Shown here: positions 34,625 through 43,653 of the stretch, in pieces
How positions within the stretch are numbered: the stretch's first letter is position 1
Layout: the number at the start of each line of letters is the position of its first letter
NCBI GenBank assembly: GCA_963806685.1
Contig: CAWDZB010000010.1
Location: 1 to 64,000, forward strand
DNA: 64,000 bases
Reading direction: 5' to 3'
Origin: DDH964 sp963806685
GTDB taxonomy: Bacteria > Desulfobacterota > Desulfuromonadia > Desulfuromonadales > DDH964
The notes under the pieces: model-generated
Seen by the model: the letters and a program-made list of their open reading frames with translations, nothing else
What the model was told of the DNA's origin: nothing
The model's database searches: none
Position numbers and translations under genes: made by a program

Positions 34625-35929
34625 TCAACCGTCATCCTCCTCTTCGGATGGGGTCCCATCCGCAGCCGGCGCTTGCGGGCGCTCCTCCCAGGCAACCACC
34701 CGGGTACCGGCCAGCCGGTCGTTCCAGCCGCGCCCCGCGGCATCGAACAGGACCGACGCGTAGCCGAGCCCTCCCAGGCACCACCCGGCCAACCCCCCAA
34801 CGCTGCGCAGAAATGCCTGGGCCGGAGAGAGGGGGGAACCGTCGAGGGTTTCCACTCCGAGGCCGAACAGCATTTTCCCGGGGGTCTGCCCGAAAAACAG
34901 GTGACAGATGGTGAAGTAGCCGAAACAGCCAAGGAATATGAGCAGGAAATAGGGGACAGCGAGCCGCAGCAGCAGCACCGGGTCGGGGAACACTGCGCTC
35001 TGCGGCTCCAACAGGTGCTGGCCCAGAAGCAGAAAGACGGCGAGCACGCTGCCTACCAGCAGCAGGTCGGCCAGCAGCGCCCCCAGTCGCCCGACCAGGG
35101 AAGCAGGAGGCGGGAATTCCTCTTGACCTTCTGCGGAAGTCTCCTCGACAGGGGGTAGCGGGACCGTCGTTTCCGGATTCTGTTCCGAGGGCTCGGCGGC
35201 GACGGCCGTAGTGAGGATCTCCGCTTCGACTGGTTCGTCGCTGGGGGATTCCGGGAGTTCGTCCCCGGTCGGCATCGGCGCCGAAAACGCTGCCTCGTCT
35301 CCGAGGGGTTGGCCGATGAAAATTTCGGGAACCCGCCCGGCCGTGGCAGATTCCCGTTGCTCAAAAGGGTCGCTGGTTTCCTTTCGTCCGGCAGGTTTTT
35401 TCCCCGGCGACTCTTCCGCCAGATCATCCCAGGAAGGAAGCTCGGTCTCTTCGCCAAGGAGGTCCTCGGATTCTTCTGCGGAATCGAAGAAGGAAAAGTC
35501 GTCGGGGTCGTCGAGGGCCGGCAATTCTTCGCTACCGCTCTCCAGGGGAGGAAGTTCCCCCTCTTCGGAAGCTTCGAGCTCGAAGCCTTCGCCGACATCG
35601 TCGAGGTTGAAATCCGCTGCCGGGGCAGTGACGTCGGCAACGGCATTCCCGTCATCTTCGACGGCGGGAGCGGCAGGCGGGATGGTTGCTTCCGGTTCGT
35701 CCATGAAGCCGAAACCGAAATCGGTGGGGGCGGTGGCCTCGGTCTGCAGGGCCTCTTCCGGTGTTTCCGCCGCCTCGGGCAGGATCACCTGCGCCCTATT
35801 GAATTTCGACCCCGGGAACAGCAGGCTGCGCAGGCCATGCTTGGCCTTGAAGGCAACCAGATCGTTGCCGCACTTCTTGCAGCTGTCCAAATGGTCAAAA
35901 CTGTTAAAGCCGCACTTGGGACATTTCAT
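34625..35929 (-). CDS. Zinc-ribbon / acidic linker / RDD membrane protein
   Basis: 434 residues in three parts. A zinc ribbon at 1-22 has CPKC and CKKC. A long Glu/Asp/Pro/Ser-rich linker (about 50-270) looks disordered. An RDD domain (about 280-415) follows, with ASLVGRLGALLADLLLV, two or three membrane helices, GQTPGKMLFGLGV and WNDRLAGTRVV. RDD proteins are often linked to ion or compatible-solute homeostasis, but the role here is unknown. It is on the same strand as rsmE and follows it. Confidence 0.87.
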   Translation of the reverse strand: MKCPKCGFNSFDHLDSCKKCGNDLVAFKAKHGLRSLLFPGSKFNRAQVILPEAAETPEEALQTEATAPTDFGFGFMDEPEATIPPAAPAVEDDGNAVADVTAPAADFNLDDVGEGFELEASEEGELPPLESGSEELPALDDPDDFSFFDSAEESEDLLGEETELPSWDDLAEESPGKKPAGRKETSDPFEQRESATAGRVPEIFIGQPLGDEAAFSAPMPTGDELPESPSDEPVEAEILTTAVAAEPSEQNPETTVPLPPVEETSAEGQEEFPPPASLVGRLGALLADLLLVGSVLAVFLLLGQHLLEPQSAVFPDPVLLLRLAVPYFLLIFLGCFGYFTICHLFFGQTPGKMLFGLGVETLDGSPLSPAQAFLRSVGGLAGWCLGGLGYASVLFDAAGRGWNDRLAGTRVVAWEERPQAPAADGTPSEEEDDG

Positions 35930-35934
35930 ACGCC

Positions 35935-36708
35935 CTATCCTCCCGTTTCGCTTTGTCGAGGCGGTTTCCCCGGCTCCAGTTCGCCCAGGTCCCCGTAAAC
36001 ATACTGCACGATGGCAGCAGCGGCAAACCCCGCCGTTTCACTGCGCAATATCCGCGGACCGATCCTTACTGGGATAAACCCCGCGGCGGCGGCGAGTTGG
36101 ATCTCGGCGGCCGCGAAGCCGCCTTCGGGACCGACCAGAATCGTCACCCCGGCCGGCCGCGCAGCACCGAGCAGATCCGCCAGGGGCCGGCTCTCCTCTT
36201 CCCACAGCACCAGCCGCAAGCCTTCCCCGACCCCGGCCAGCGCCGTCTTCAGGGAGCATGGCGTGACGACCTCGGGGATAATGGGCCGCCGGCACTGGCG
36301 GGCCGCTTCGCGGACGATTCGCCGCCAGCGCAGTAGGCGCTTCTCCTCCCGAGAGGGATCCGGAACCGGGATGCTGCGGCCGGTCAGCACCGGCACGAAG
36401 CGGTGGATGCCGAGTTCCGTGCCTTTCTGCAGGACCAGATCCAGCTTGTCTCCCTTCGGCAGGGCTTGCAAAAGTTGCACCGGAAAGGGCTGCTCCTCGG
36501 CCCGGCGTCGCCCCAGAACCTGTGCCTCCCCCTGCTTTCGCGTCAAAGAAACGATCCGGCAATGGCAGATCAGCCCGTTGCCGTCGAGGAGTTCCAACTC
36601 CTCGCCGGGACGCATGCGCAGCACCGTCGCCAGGTGATGCAGGACCTCCCCGGTGAGGGGAACCACCTCGCCGGCCAGTTCCTCGGGCAGGACGAAAAAC
36701 CGGTGCAT
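35935..36708 (-). CDS. rsmE: 16S rRNA m3U1498 methyltransferase
   Basis: 257 residues from ATG 36708, whose start overlaps the prmA stop (TGATG). An N-terminal PUA-like part (MHRFFVLPEEL, LTGEVLHHLATVLR) precedes a SPOUT methyltransferase. The latter has ALPKGDKLDLVLQKGTELG, ILVGPEGGF and the knot motif LGPRILR-type IGPRILRSETA. It methylates U1498 of 16S rRNA. Confidence 0.96.
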   Translation of the reverse strand: MHRFFVLPEELAGEVVPLTGEVLHHLATVLRMRPGEELELLDGNGLICHCRIVSLTRKQGEAQVLGRRRAEEQPFPVQLLQALPKGDKLDLVLQKGTELGIHRFVPVLTGRSIPVPDPSREEKRLLRWRRIVREAARQCRRPIIPEVVTPCSLKTALAGVGEGLRLVLWEEESRPLADLLGAARPAGVTILVGPEGGFAAAEIQLAAAAGFIPVRIGPRILRSETAGFAAAAIVQYVYGDLGELEPGKPPRQSETGG

Positions 36709-37634
36709 CAACGGCTCCGGCTGTAGATCAGGCAGGACCAGTCCTCGCGCCGGAAAAACTCTGGCCCGGACAACGGATAGGCATTGAAGGCCGCGGCGAC
36801 CAGCGCCTCCTTCTCCTGCAGGATGCCGGAGAGAACCAGCGTACCCCCCGGCCGCACCCGGCTCACCAGCGGCTCGGCCAGACGGATGTTCTCCTCGGCA
36901 AGGATGTTGGCAAGGACCAGATCGAAATCCCCTTCCAGATCCTGGAGCTGGGCACCAGTCACCTCGACCCGGGCCGCCAAGCCATTGTCACGGACGTTCT
37001 CGGCGGCGATGCGACAGGCTTCGGCCTCGATATCGCAGGCCAGGACCCGTTCGGCCCCCAATGCCGCGGCGGCAAGCGCCAGGATTCCTGAACCGGTGCC
37101 GACATCGAGGACTCTCTGCGGCGGGTGGGAGTTCTCGAACAGGGAGGCCAGGGCCTCGAGACAGAGGCGGGTGGTGCCATGGGTACCGGTGCCGAAGGCC
37201 ATGCCCGGATCGAGAACGATCACCACCTCGTCGCCCTGCGGCTGATACTCCTCCCAGCTGGGACGGATAACCAGCCGCCGGCCGATTCGCACCATCGGAA
37301 AATGTTGCTTCCAGCCCTCGGCCCAGTCCTCGTTGCGGACCGCGGTGGCCTCCGGCAGCAGTGCCTCAAGCCCGGGGACCAGGGGCGCAAGCCCGCGTAG
37401 CCGCTCGCGGATCGCCTCGCGCAGAGTTTCGACCTCTGCCGGAGCAACCTCGAAATAGGCACGCAAACGTGCCGGCCCGCTCAGTGGTTCGTCGGGGTCG
37501 GGCGGAACGAAGGTATCGAGGCGGCGTTCTTCGACCGTTACACCGCAGCAACCGAGCTCGCCGAGTTCGGCGCATACCAGATCAACGGCGGTGGCCGGGA
37601 CGAAAATATGAAGTTCACACCAGGAGGCGGACAT
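36708..37634 (-). CDS. prmA: Ribosomal protein L11 methyltransferase
   Basis: 308 residues. It uses SAM to trimethylate L11. Motifs are DPGMAFGTGTHGTTRLCLEAL, the SAM loop VLDVGTGSGILALAAAALGA, LACDIEAEA and LVLANILAE. The prmA-rsmE pairing with overlapping stop/start is common. The gene begins shortly after a region that holds the divergent ppsR promoter. Confidence 0.96.
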   Translation of the reverse strand: MSASWCELHIFVPATAVDLVCAELGELGCCGVTVEERRLDTFVPPDPDEPLSGPARLRAYFEVAPAEVETLREAIRERLRGLAPLVPGLEALLPEATAVRNEDWAEGWKQHFPMVRIGRRLVIRPSWEEYQPQGDEVVIVLDPGMAFGTGTHGTTRLCLEALASLFENSHPPQRVLDVGTGSGILALAAAALGAERVLACDIEAEACRIAAENVRDNGLAARVEVTGAQLQDLEGDFDLVLANILAEENIRLAEPLVSRVRPGGTLVLSGILQEKEALVAAAFNAYPLSGPEFFRREDWSCLIYSRSR

Positions 37635-37678
37635 GCTCCCTGTTTAGCAGAGCCGTCTGTTCAAAAGCAACAAAAACC

Positions 37679-37709
37679 TTGACAAGGGCCGGGGTAGGCA
37701 CGGTAGATT
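37679..37709 (+). promoter_or_regulatory. Candidate sigma-70 promoter for the PPDK regulator gene
   Basis: TTGACA at 37679-37684 is a perfect -35 box. The best -10 is TAGATT at 37704-37709 with a long 19-nt spacer, so the call is tentative. It lies about 180 nt before ATG 37886 in the divergent gap with prmA. Confidence 0.35.
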
Positions 37710-37885
37710 TCTAATGAGTCAAATACTCCATTGCAGCTATTTTTACCGCATGTTGTTTTCAAGATGTTTCATTCCCGGCAATTTTGTGGTTGAAAATGGT
37801 CGATATCCGCTCCAAACCGTAAATGACACTTGATTTTAATGAACAAATTGCTACTATTCCTAACGATCTTCTCATGAGGAGCGGC

Positions 37886-38692
37886 ATGGCCGGCCAGCAA
37901 CAGATCTTCATCCTGTCCGATGCCACAGGCGAAACCGCCGAAAAAATGGTCATGGCAGCCCTCACCCAGTTCCGCCAGAAGGACGTGCGGGTACGCCGGG
38001 TCAGCCATGTGCTCAACAAGACCGACGTTTACGAAGCCCTGGACGAAGCCCTCAACCTTCAGGGGCTGGTCATTTACACCATTGTCAACCGGGAAATCGC
38101 CCAGCTGGTTCAGGCCGAATGCAACGCGCTGGGGCTATCTTCCCTTGACCTGCTGACCCCACTGCTGATGCGGCTGTCGGAATTTTTCGGCCGGGAGGCG
38201 GGGGAAATCCCGGGGCTGCTGCACGGCGTCGATGAGGCCTACTTCCGCCGCATCGAGGCGGTGGAATTCACAGTCAAGCACGACGACGGCCAGGAGACCC
38301 GCCATCTCCCCAAGGCGGATATCGTTCTGGTGGGAATATCCCGGACCAGCAAGACACCGCTTTCCATGTACCTTGCCCACCGTGGCTACCGGGTGGCCAA
38401 CGTGCCCCTGGTCAAGGGGATCGAGCCACCGACGGAGCTGGCCGCCGTCGACCCGAAACGGGTTGCCGGCCTGATTATCGACCCCCAGCGGCTGGTCGAA
38501 TTGCGGGCAGCGCGGTTGCGCAACCTCGGACAGGACCCACGGACCGCTTATGCCGATTTTGAACAGGTCGAGGAGGAGCTGCGTTATGCCCGCAGCATTT
38601 TTCGCCGCAACCCCTGGGTGGTCATCGACGTCACCGGCAAGGCGGTGGAAGAGACCGCCAACGAGGTTCTGGTCAAACTCAACCTCAAGTAA
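37886..38692 (+). CDS. ppsR: Pyruvate,phosphate dikinase regulatory protein (DUF299)
   Basis: 268 residues from ATG 37886, which has a GAGGAG box; in-frame ATGs at 37874 and 37823 lie upstream. It is the bifunctional ADP-dependent kinase / Pi-dependent pyrophosphorylase that switches PPDK (or PEP synthase) off and on. Motifs are FILSDATGETAE, the P-loop-like GISRTSKTPLSMYLA and the YANIP-like VANVPLVKG. With pckA at 46-47 kb it indicates controlled flux at the PEP/pyruvate node; the PPDK gene itself is outside the window. Confidence 0.94.
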   Translation: MAGQQQIFILSDATGETAEKMVMAALTQFRQKDVRVRRVSHVLNKTDVYEALDEALNLQGLVIYTIVNREIAQLVQAECNALGLSSLDLLTPLLMRLSEFFGREAGEIPGLLHGVDEAYFRRIEAVEFTVKHDDGQETRHLPKADIVLVGISRTSKTPLSMYLAHRGYRVANVPLVKGIEPPTELAAVDPKRVAGLIIDPQRLVELRAARLRNLGQDPRTAYADFEQVEEELRYARSIFRRNPWVVIDVTGKAVEETANEVLVKLNLK

Positions 38693-38766
38693 CCCGTCCA
38701 AACCGACAGGCCGATAACGAACCCGGCATTGTCCGAACCAAATACCGGCACAAAGGAGAACCCGAC

Positions 38767-39441
38767 ATGCATATCCTGGTGGTGGAAGACGAAAAGAAGG
38801 TCGCCAGCTTCATCAAACGCGGGCTGGAGGAAGAAAAGTACACGGTTGATCTTGCGGCCGACGGGGAGGAGGGGCTGTACATGGCCGAGACCAACCCCTA
38901 CGACCTGATCCTGATGGACCTGATGCTGCCGAAAATGGACGGCTTGGCGGTGATCCGCGAACTGCGCAAAAAGGGGGTCCAAACCGCAGTGCTCTGCCTG
39001 ACGGCCAAGGATACGGTCGACGACATCGTCTCGGGCCTCGATTCGGGCAGCGACGACTACCTGACCAAGCCGTTTGCCTTTGCCGAGCTGCTGGCCAGGG
39101 TGCGGGCGCTGGTCCGCCGCGGCGCCAAGGACCGCGGCGCGGAAATTCGCTTCGCCGACCTGCGGCTCGACCCCGTCGCCCACAAGGTCTGGCGCGGCAG
39201 CAAGGAAATCGAACTGACCGCCAAGGAGTACGCCCTGCTCGAGTACCTCATGCGCAATCCCAACCAGATCCTGACCAGGACCATGATTGCCGAGCACGTC
39301 TGGGACTATACCTTCGACTCCTTTACCAACATCATCGACGTGTACGTCAACTACCTGCGCAAGAAGATCGACAAGGATTTCGACAAGCGACTCATCCACA
39401 CTGTGCGTGGCGTCGGCTACGTGCTCAAGGAAGACGAATAG
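38767..39441 (+). CDS. OmpR/PhoB-family response regulator
   Basis: 224 residues. REC (1-115) has VVEDEKKV, phospho-Asp in LILMDLMLP and TKPFAFAE. The winged-helix output (about 128-222) has ELTAKEYALLEYL and RTVRGVGYVLK. It resembles CusR/QseB-type regulators. An AAAGGAGAA box precedes the ATG. It is followed by its likely cognate kinase. Confidence 0.94.
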   Translation: MHILVVEDEKKVASFIKRGLEEEKYTVDLAADGEEGLYMAETNPYDLILMDLMLPKMDGLAVIRELRKKGVQTAVLCLTAKDTVDDIVSGLDSGSDDYLTKPFAFAELLARVRALVRRGAKDRGAEIRFADLRLDPVAHKVWRGSKEIELTAKEYALLEYLMRNPNQILTRTMIAEHVWDYTFDSFTNIIDVYVNYLRKKIDKDFDKRLIHTVRGVGYVLKEDE

Positions 39442-39481
39442 CCGGCTTACGGCCCAGGCCGCCGCGCACAGGACGGACACC

Positions 39482-40921
39482 TTGTTTTTCCGAACGATCC
39501 GCTTTCGCCTCACCCTCTGGTATGCTCTTTCCTTGGCCGTCCTTCTGGCGACCAGCGGGTTCTTCTGGCACTATTACCTGGCCAGCAGCCTGCTGCGCCA
39601 CGTGGACGAACGTATTCTCAACGTCGCTCAGGACGTGGCAGGCTACCTTGGGGACATCCCCCCGGACGACCGTGCCGACCGCTGCCAAGGGCTGGAAAAC
39701 TTCGTTCACCGCCACAACTGGGCCGGCTACGTTGAAATCCAGAATGGCAGCGGCACCGTCGCCTGTACTTCCAGCAATCTCGGCCCCATCCAGCTACCCT
39801 TGAGCAAATCCACCCTGGTGCAGCTCAAGCAGGGAATGGCCAGTTTCGAAACTGTTCCGGTTTCCGGATTGGGCCACGACCTGCGCCTGTTGACCTATCC
39901 CTGCCGCACCGCGGATTCCACCACCCAGCTCATCCAGGTGGCCGAAAGCCTTGAGCCGGTGCACCATACCCTGGAGGACCTGCGCCTGCTGCTGCTGACC
40001 TTCAGTCCCCTGGCCCTGCTGTCCCTCTCCCTGGGGGGCTGGTTTCTCGCCAGCCGGGCCCTAGCGCCGGTCAGCCGCATCACAAGCGCCGCCCAAAACA
40101 TCAACGAGCGTAATCTAAGTGAACAGTTGCCGGTAGGGACAAGTGGCGACGAAATCGCACGTCTGGCGGCGACTTTCAACGCCGTTCTCACCCGTTTGGA
40201 CGAGGCTTTCCGCAAGACCCGGCAATTTTCCGCCGATGCTTCCCACGAACTGCGCACCCCGCTGACGATTCTCAAGGGGGAAACCGAGGTGGCGTTGCGC
40301 TGGGCGAAAACTCCCGAGGAATTTCACCAAATCCTGGCTTCCAACCTCGAAGAGATCGACCGCATGGGACGCATGTTGGAAGACCTTCTGGCCCTGGCCA
40401 AGAGCGATGCCGGGGAGATGGTTCTCGATCGTCATTCCTTCAGCCTCAGTGACATGCTGCAGCACCTCTACCTGCAGACCCGGGTTCTCGGCGAAGCAGG
40501 AAAGTTGGAAATCGTCCTCTCCCCCAACGTCGCCCAGGAAATTTTCCTGGTCGGCGATGAACTGCGCCTGCGTCAGGTTTTCCTTAACCTGATCTCCAAC
40601 GCCATCAAATACACGCCGGCCGGCGGCCGAATTGAGATCATCCTCAGCGTCGAGGGCTACTCGGCGCAAGTCAGCGTGAAGGATACCGGGATCGGCATTC
40701 CGGCCGAACATCTGCCTTATATTTTCGACCGCTTTTACCGCATCGACAAGGCACGCAACCGCATGGACGGTGGTACCGGCCTCGGCCTCTCGATCGTCAA
40801 ATCGATCGTCGAGGCCCACGAAGGAACCATCGGCGTCCAATCCACGGTCGGGGTTGGCAGCACCTTCAGTGTTCGGCTCCCGCTGTCCGGCCCCCGCCAA
40901 ACCCTGGCCGTCTCGGTCTGA
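39482..40921 (+). CDS. Membrane sensor histidine kinase (HAMP), CusS-like
   Basis: About 479 residues. TM1 is near 8-30. A periplasmic domain of ~130 residues contains two Cys (RCQGLEN, VACTSS). TM2 is near 170-192, then HAMP, HisKA (DASHELRTPLTIL) and HATPase_c (NLISNAIKYTP, DTGIGIP, GGTGLGLSIVKSI). The start is probably TTG 39482, because no ATG lies nearer to the family-like MFFRTIRFRLTLWYAL start. It follows the OmpR-type regulator by 40 nt. Confidence 0.9.
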   Translation: MFFRTIRFRLTLWYALSLAVLLATSGFFWHYYLASSLLRHVDERILNVAQDVAGYLGDIPPDDRADRCQGLENFVHRHNWAGYVEIQNGSGTVACTSSNLGPIQLPLSKSTLVQLKQGMASFETVPVSGLGHDLRLLTYPCRTADSTTQLIQVAESLEPVHHTLEDLRLLLLTFSPLALLSLSLGGWFLASRALAPVSRITSAAQNINERNLSEQLPVGTSGDEIARLAATFNAVLTRLDEAFRKTRQFSADASHELRTPLTILKGETEVALRWAKTPEEFHQILASNLEEIDRMGRMLEDLLALAKSDAGEMVLDRHSFSLSDMLQHLYLQTRVLGEAGKLEIVLSPNVAQEIFLVGDELRLRQVFLNLISNAIKYTPAGGRIEIILSVEGYSAQVSVKDTGIGIPAEHLPYIFDRFYRIDKARNRMDGGTGLGLSIVKSIVEAHEGTIGVQSTVGVGSTFSVRLPLSGPRQTLAVSV

Positions 40922-40993
40922 AAGGCCGATTCCAACGACTGACCGAGATGCTACACTGGGAAAGGAAGGGCAGTCGGCGCAGGGAGGAGGGGC

Positions 40994-41986
40994 ATGAGGT
41001 CGGTCTTTTTTCCGCAATTGGTCAATGACCCGTTCGGTGACCCCGCACTCTACGTGCGCATCGCCCACCGGGGCGAAGCCCTGCTCTTCGACTGCGGTGA
41101 ACTGCAGGCCCTGACTCAGCGCGAACGCCTCAAGCTGCGTGCCGTCTTTATCTCCCACCACCACATCGACCATATCGCCGGACTCACAACCCTGTTGCGT
41201 TCCTTTCTCTACAGCGAACGACCGCTGCTGGTTTTCGGCCCGCCGGGAACAACGGAGCGGATCGGCCATCACCTCGCCGCCATTACCTGGAATCTCACTG
41301 CCGGCTATCCTTTCGTTCTCGACGTCCGCGAGTGGGGAGAACCCTCCGGCCTGCGGGTACGCTTCCTTGCCGACCGCGGTTTCGTTGCGGAGAAAACGGA
41401 AACTTTTTCCTGCCCGGAGGGACTCCTCTATGCCACCGCCGCCTGGCGGGTACGTGCCACGGCACTGACCCACGGGGACATTGTCTCTCTGGCCTTTGTT
41501 CTCGAGGAGCCGCTGCACGTGGCGATACACGGCGATGCCCTGGTTCGGGAAGGACTCAGTCCGGGGCCCTGGCTGGCTCGGTTGAAGGATCTGATACGGA
41601 AAGGCGATGCCGAAGACGTCCGGATGGAGGTTCCCCTGATGGCTGGCGGTAGCCGGGTATGGACCGTCGGGGCGCTGACCCGGCGCGTCGCCCATACCGA
41701 ACCGGGAATGAAACTTGCCTACGTAACCGACGTGACTCCGGATGCGGAGAATACTAGGCGGATCGTCGCACTGGCTCGCGGGGCCCACTTCCTCGCCATC
41801 GAGGCAACCTTTGCCGACACCGACCACCAACTGGCGATCCAGCGCCATCATCTGACCGCCCGAATGGCCGGTGAACTGGGACGCAGGGCCGGGGTTGGAC
41901 GACTTGTTGTCTTCCACCATTCACCCCGCTACCAGCGAAACCCGGAGCGGTTGCGCCGGGAAGCCGAAACGGCCTTTTCGTGCTGA
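40994..41986 (+). CDS. RNase Z-like MBL-fold hydrolase
   Basis: 330 residues. The zinc motif is SHHHIDHIAGL, with FDCGE before it, and later AIHGDAL, THGD and a C-terminal FHHSPRY, the order seen in tRNase Z (ElaC)-like proteins. Relatives cut the tRNA 3' trailer, but this branch is diverged and a full exosite was not identified. An AGGAGGGG box precedes ATG 40994. It lies between two sensor kinase systems. Confidence 0.82.
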   Translation: MRSVFFPQLVNDPFGDPALYVRIAHRGEALLFDCGELQALTQRERLKLRAVFISHHHIDHIAGLTTLLRSFLYSERPLLVFGPPGTTERIGHHLAAITWNLTAGYPFVLDVREWGEPSGLRVRFLADRGFVAEKTETFSCPEGLLYATAAWRVRATALTHGDIVSLAFVLEEPLHVAIHGDALVREGLSPGPWLARLKDLIRKGDAEDVRMEVPLMAGGSRVWTVGALTRRVAHTEPGMKLAYVTDVTPDAENTRRIVALARGAHFLAIEATFADTDHQLAIQRHHLTARMAGELGRRAGVGRLVVFHHSPRYQRNPERLRREAETAFSC

Positions 41987-42042
41987 TGCGGAAAGGGTCG
42001 GAGCAACCGCCGGAAGACGGAAAGAAATGCCCCAAAAAGCAA

Positions 42043-42080
42043 GAACCCGCGTCCGGGGAGGCAAGCCGGAGCGCGGGTTC
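42043..42080. terminator. Long GC stem-loop after the RNase Z-like gene
   Basis: Arms gaacccgcgtccgg and ccggagcgcgggttc pair over ~14 bp with one bulge; the loop is ggaggcaag. The U-tract is weak on the plus strand (ccgctttc) and better on the minus strand. Probably a terminator. Confidence 0.6.
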
Positions 42081-42209
42081 CCGCTTTCACGGGGAGGGAG
42101 GTAAGAATGCGCTGCCAGCCTGCCACAACCGGCCGCGCTTGATGGTAAGTATACACCCCTCCCTGCGCGGGCAAAGGCTGATCCGCACATGATTGCCGGC
42201 CACCATAGC

Positions 42210-42237
42210 CACTGTGCCGCTGTGCAAAAGCACAGTG
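42210..42237. promoter_or_regulatory. Inverted repeat CACTGTGC-N12-GCACAGTG
   Basis: Perfect 8-bp arms separated by 12 nt, 34 nt before ATG 42271 of the NarX-like kinase. It could be a regulator-binding site or a leader hairpin that affects translation. Confidence 0.45.
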
Positions 42238-42270
42238 TATTTCCGAGCTTCTTATGATAGTTATGTCGCT

Positions 42271-43650
42271 ATGCGCCTGGCTCTGAAACACCAGATTATC
42301 CTTGCCCCCGCTACCGTCCTGCTGCTGATGACGCTGCTGCTGGGCTTTCTCCAGTACAATTACTGGGACCTTTCGATCAAACGCCAGGAGGCTCGCCGCC
42401 TGGCCACGGTCTTCATCGCGCTGGCCGAGGCCGACCTGGCGACCCAGCGTATGGCCTCGCTGGCCAACCACCTGCGCGACGCGTCCATTGTCAACATGCA
42501 TTCCCTTGAGGAGTTGGAAGAGCTCTATTTCCACCTCCACAACGCGGCCGAGCGGGTCCTCGCCTTGGAACCGCTTCCGAAAAGTTCTTCGACCCTGATC
42601 CGCAAAACCATCAGTGCACTCAATCCCGACCAGGGCTTCGATTTCGATCGGATCATGGCCAACATTTCCCAGTTGCGCCCGGAAATCGCCAAGCTCTCGG
42701 AAACTATCCAGCAGGATCGGGACAAGCTGCGCGACGTCCACAACCAGGACATGGATGAGATGGTGGCCCGTACGTCGCTGATCTCCATCATCGTTCTCGG
42801 CACGGCCATCCTGCTCGGGATCTTCCTTTCGCTGACCTTTGCCCGGCGGATTCTGCATCGCATCCAGTTTCTTTCCGACAGCGCCAGGCAGATTGCCCGG
42901 GGGGACCTGACCCCGCCGGTGGCCCCGGAGCACACCTATGACGAACTGGACGATTTGACCGTTTCTATCAACCGTATGACCGAACGCCTGATCCGGGTGG
43001 TGGGGACCGAAAAACTTCTCGAAGGCGCCGAGGAGGAACGGCGGCGCATCGCGATGGATATCCACGATCAGACCCTCTCCGATCTCTCGTCGGTGCTGCG
43101 GGGCATTCAGGGGATGAAGGGCCAGTCCGAGAACGACGAACGGGTGGCGACCCTGGAGGATGACCTGCAGCGCGCAATCACCAACCTGCGCGAAGTGATG
43201 GACAATCTGCACCCACAGACCCTCGACATCCTTGGTCTCGGCGCTGCCCTGGAGTCCTATCTCGAGCGCCATCTGGCAGACGCCGAAATGCCCGAATATC
43301 ACCTCTATGTCTCTCCTCGGGCGGATACCGGCCACTTCTCCCGCAATGCCCGGCTGGCTCTTTACCGCATCGCCCTGGAAGCGATCCACAATGTCATTCG
43401 CCATGCCGGGGCGACCCGCTACGAGGTCTGCCTCGACCGGCGCGACGGCCTGCTGGTATTGTCGGTCGAAGACAACGGCTGCGGGTTTGATCCCCAGGCC
43501 ACACTGGCCGATGGTCACCGGGGCCTCAACAACATCCGCGAACGGGCCAAAACCATTGGCGCCAGTGTCGACTGGCAGCCTTCGCGCTTTTCCAGCGGAA
43601 CCCGTTTCGAACTGACTTTGCCGGTCCCCAAAGACCAGGAACCGAGGTGA
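42271..43650 (+). CDS. NarX/DegS-type sensor histidine kinase (HisKA_3)
   Basis: About 459 residues. TM1 is near 12-31, then a ~150-residue helical periplasmic sensor, TM2 near 195-220, HAMP, HisKA_3 (EEERRRIAMDIHDQTLSDL with phospho-His) and HATPase_c (EAIHNVIRHAGA, VEDNGCGFDP, GLNNIRERA). ATG 42271 gives a family-like start but has no clear ribosome-binding site; TTG 42193 is an alternative. It is followed after 3 nt by the regulator gene. Confidence 0.9.
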   Translation: MRLALKHQIILAPATVLLLMTLLLGFLQYNYWDLSIKRQEARRLATVFIALAEADLATQRMASLANHLRDASIVNMHSLEELEELYFHLHNAAERVLALEPLPKSSSTLIRKTISALNPDQGFDFDRIMANISQLRPEIAKLSETIQQDRDKLRDVHNQDMDEMVARTSLISIIVLGTAILLGIFLSLTFARRILHRIQFLSDSARQIARGDLTPPVAPEHTYDELDDLTVSINRMTERLIRVVGTEKLLEGAEEERRRIAMDIHDQTLSDLSSVLRGIQGMKGQSENDERVATLEDDLQRAITNLREVMDNLHPQTLDILGLGAALESYLERHLADAEMPEYHLYVSPRADTGHFSRNARLALYRIALEAIHNVIRHAGATRYEVCLDRRDGLLVLSVEDNGCGFDPQATLADGHRGLNNIRERAKTIGASVDWQPSRFSSGTRFELTLPVPKDQEPR

Positions 43651-43653
43651 ACC

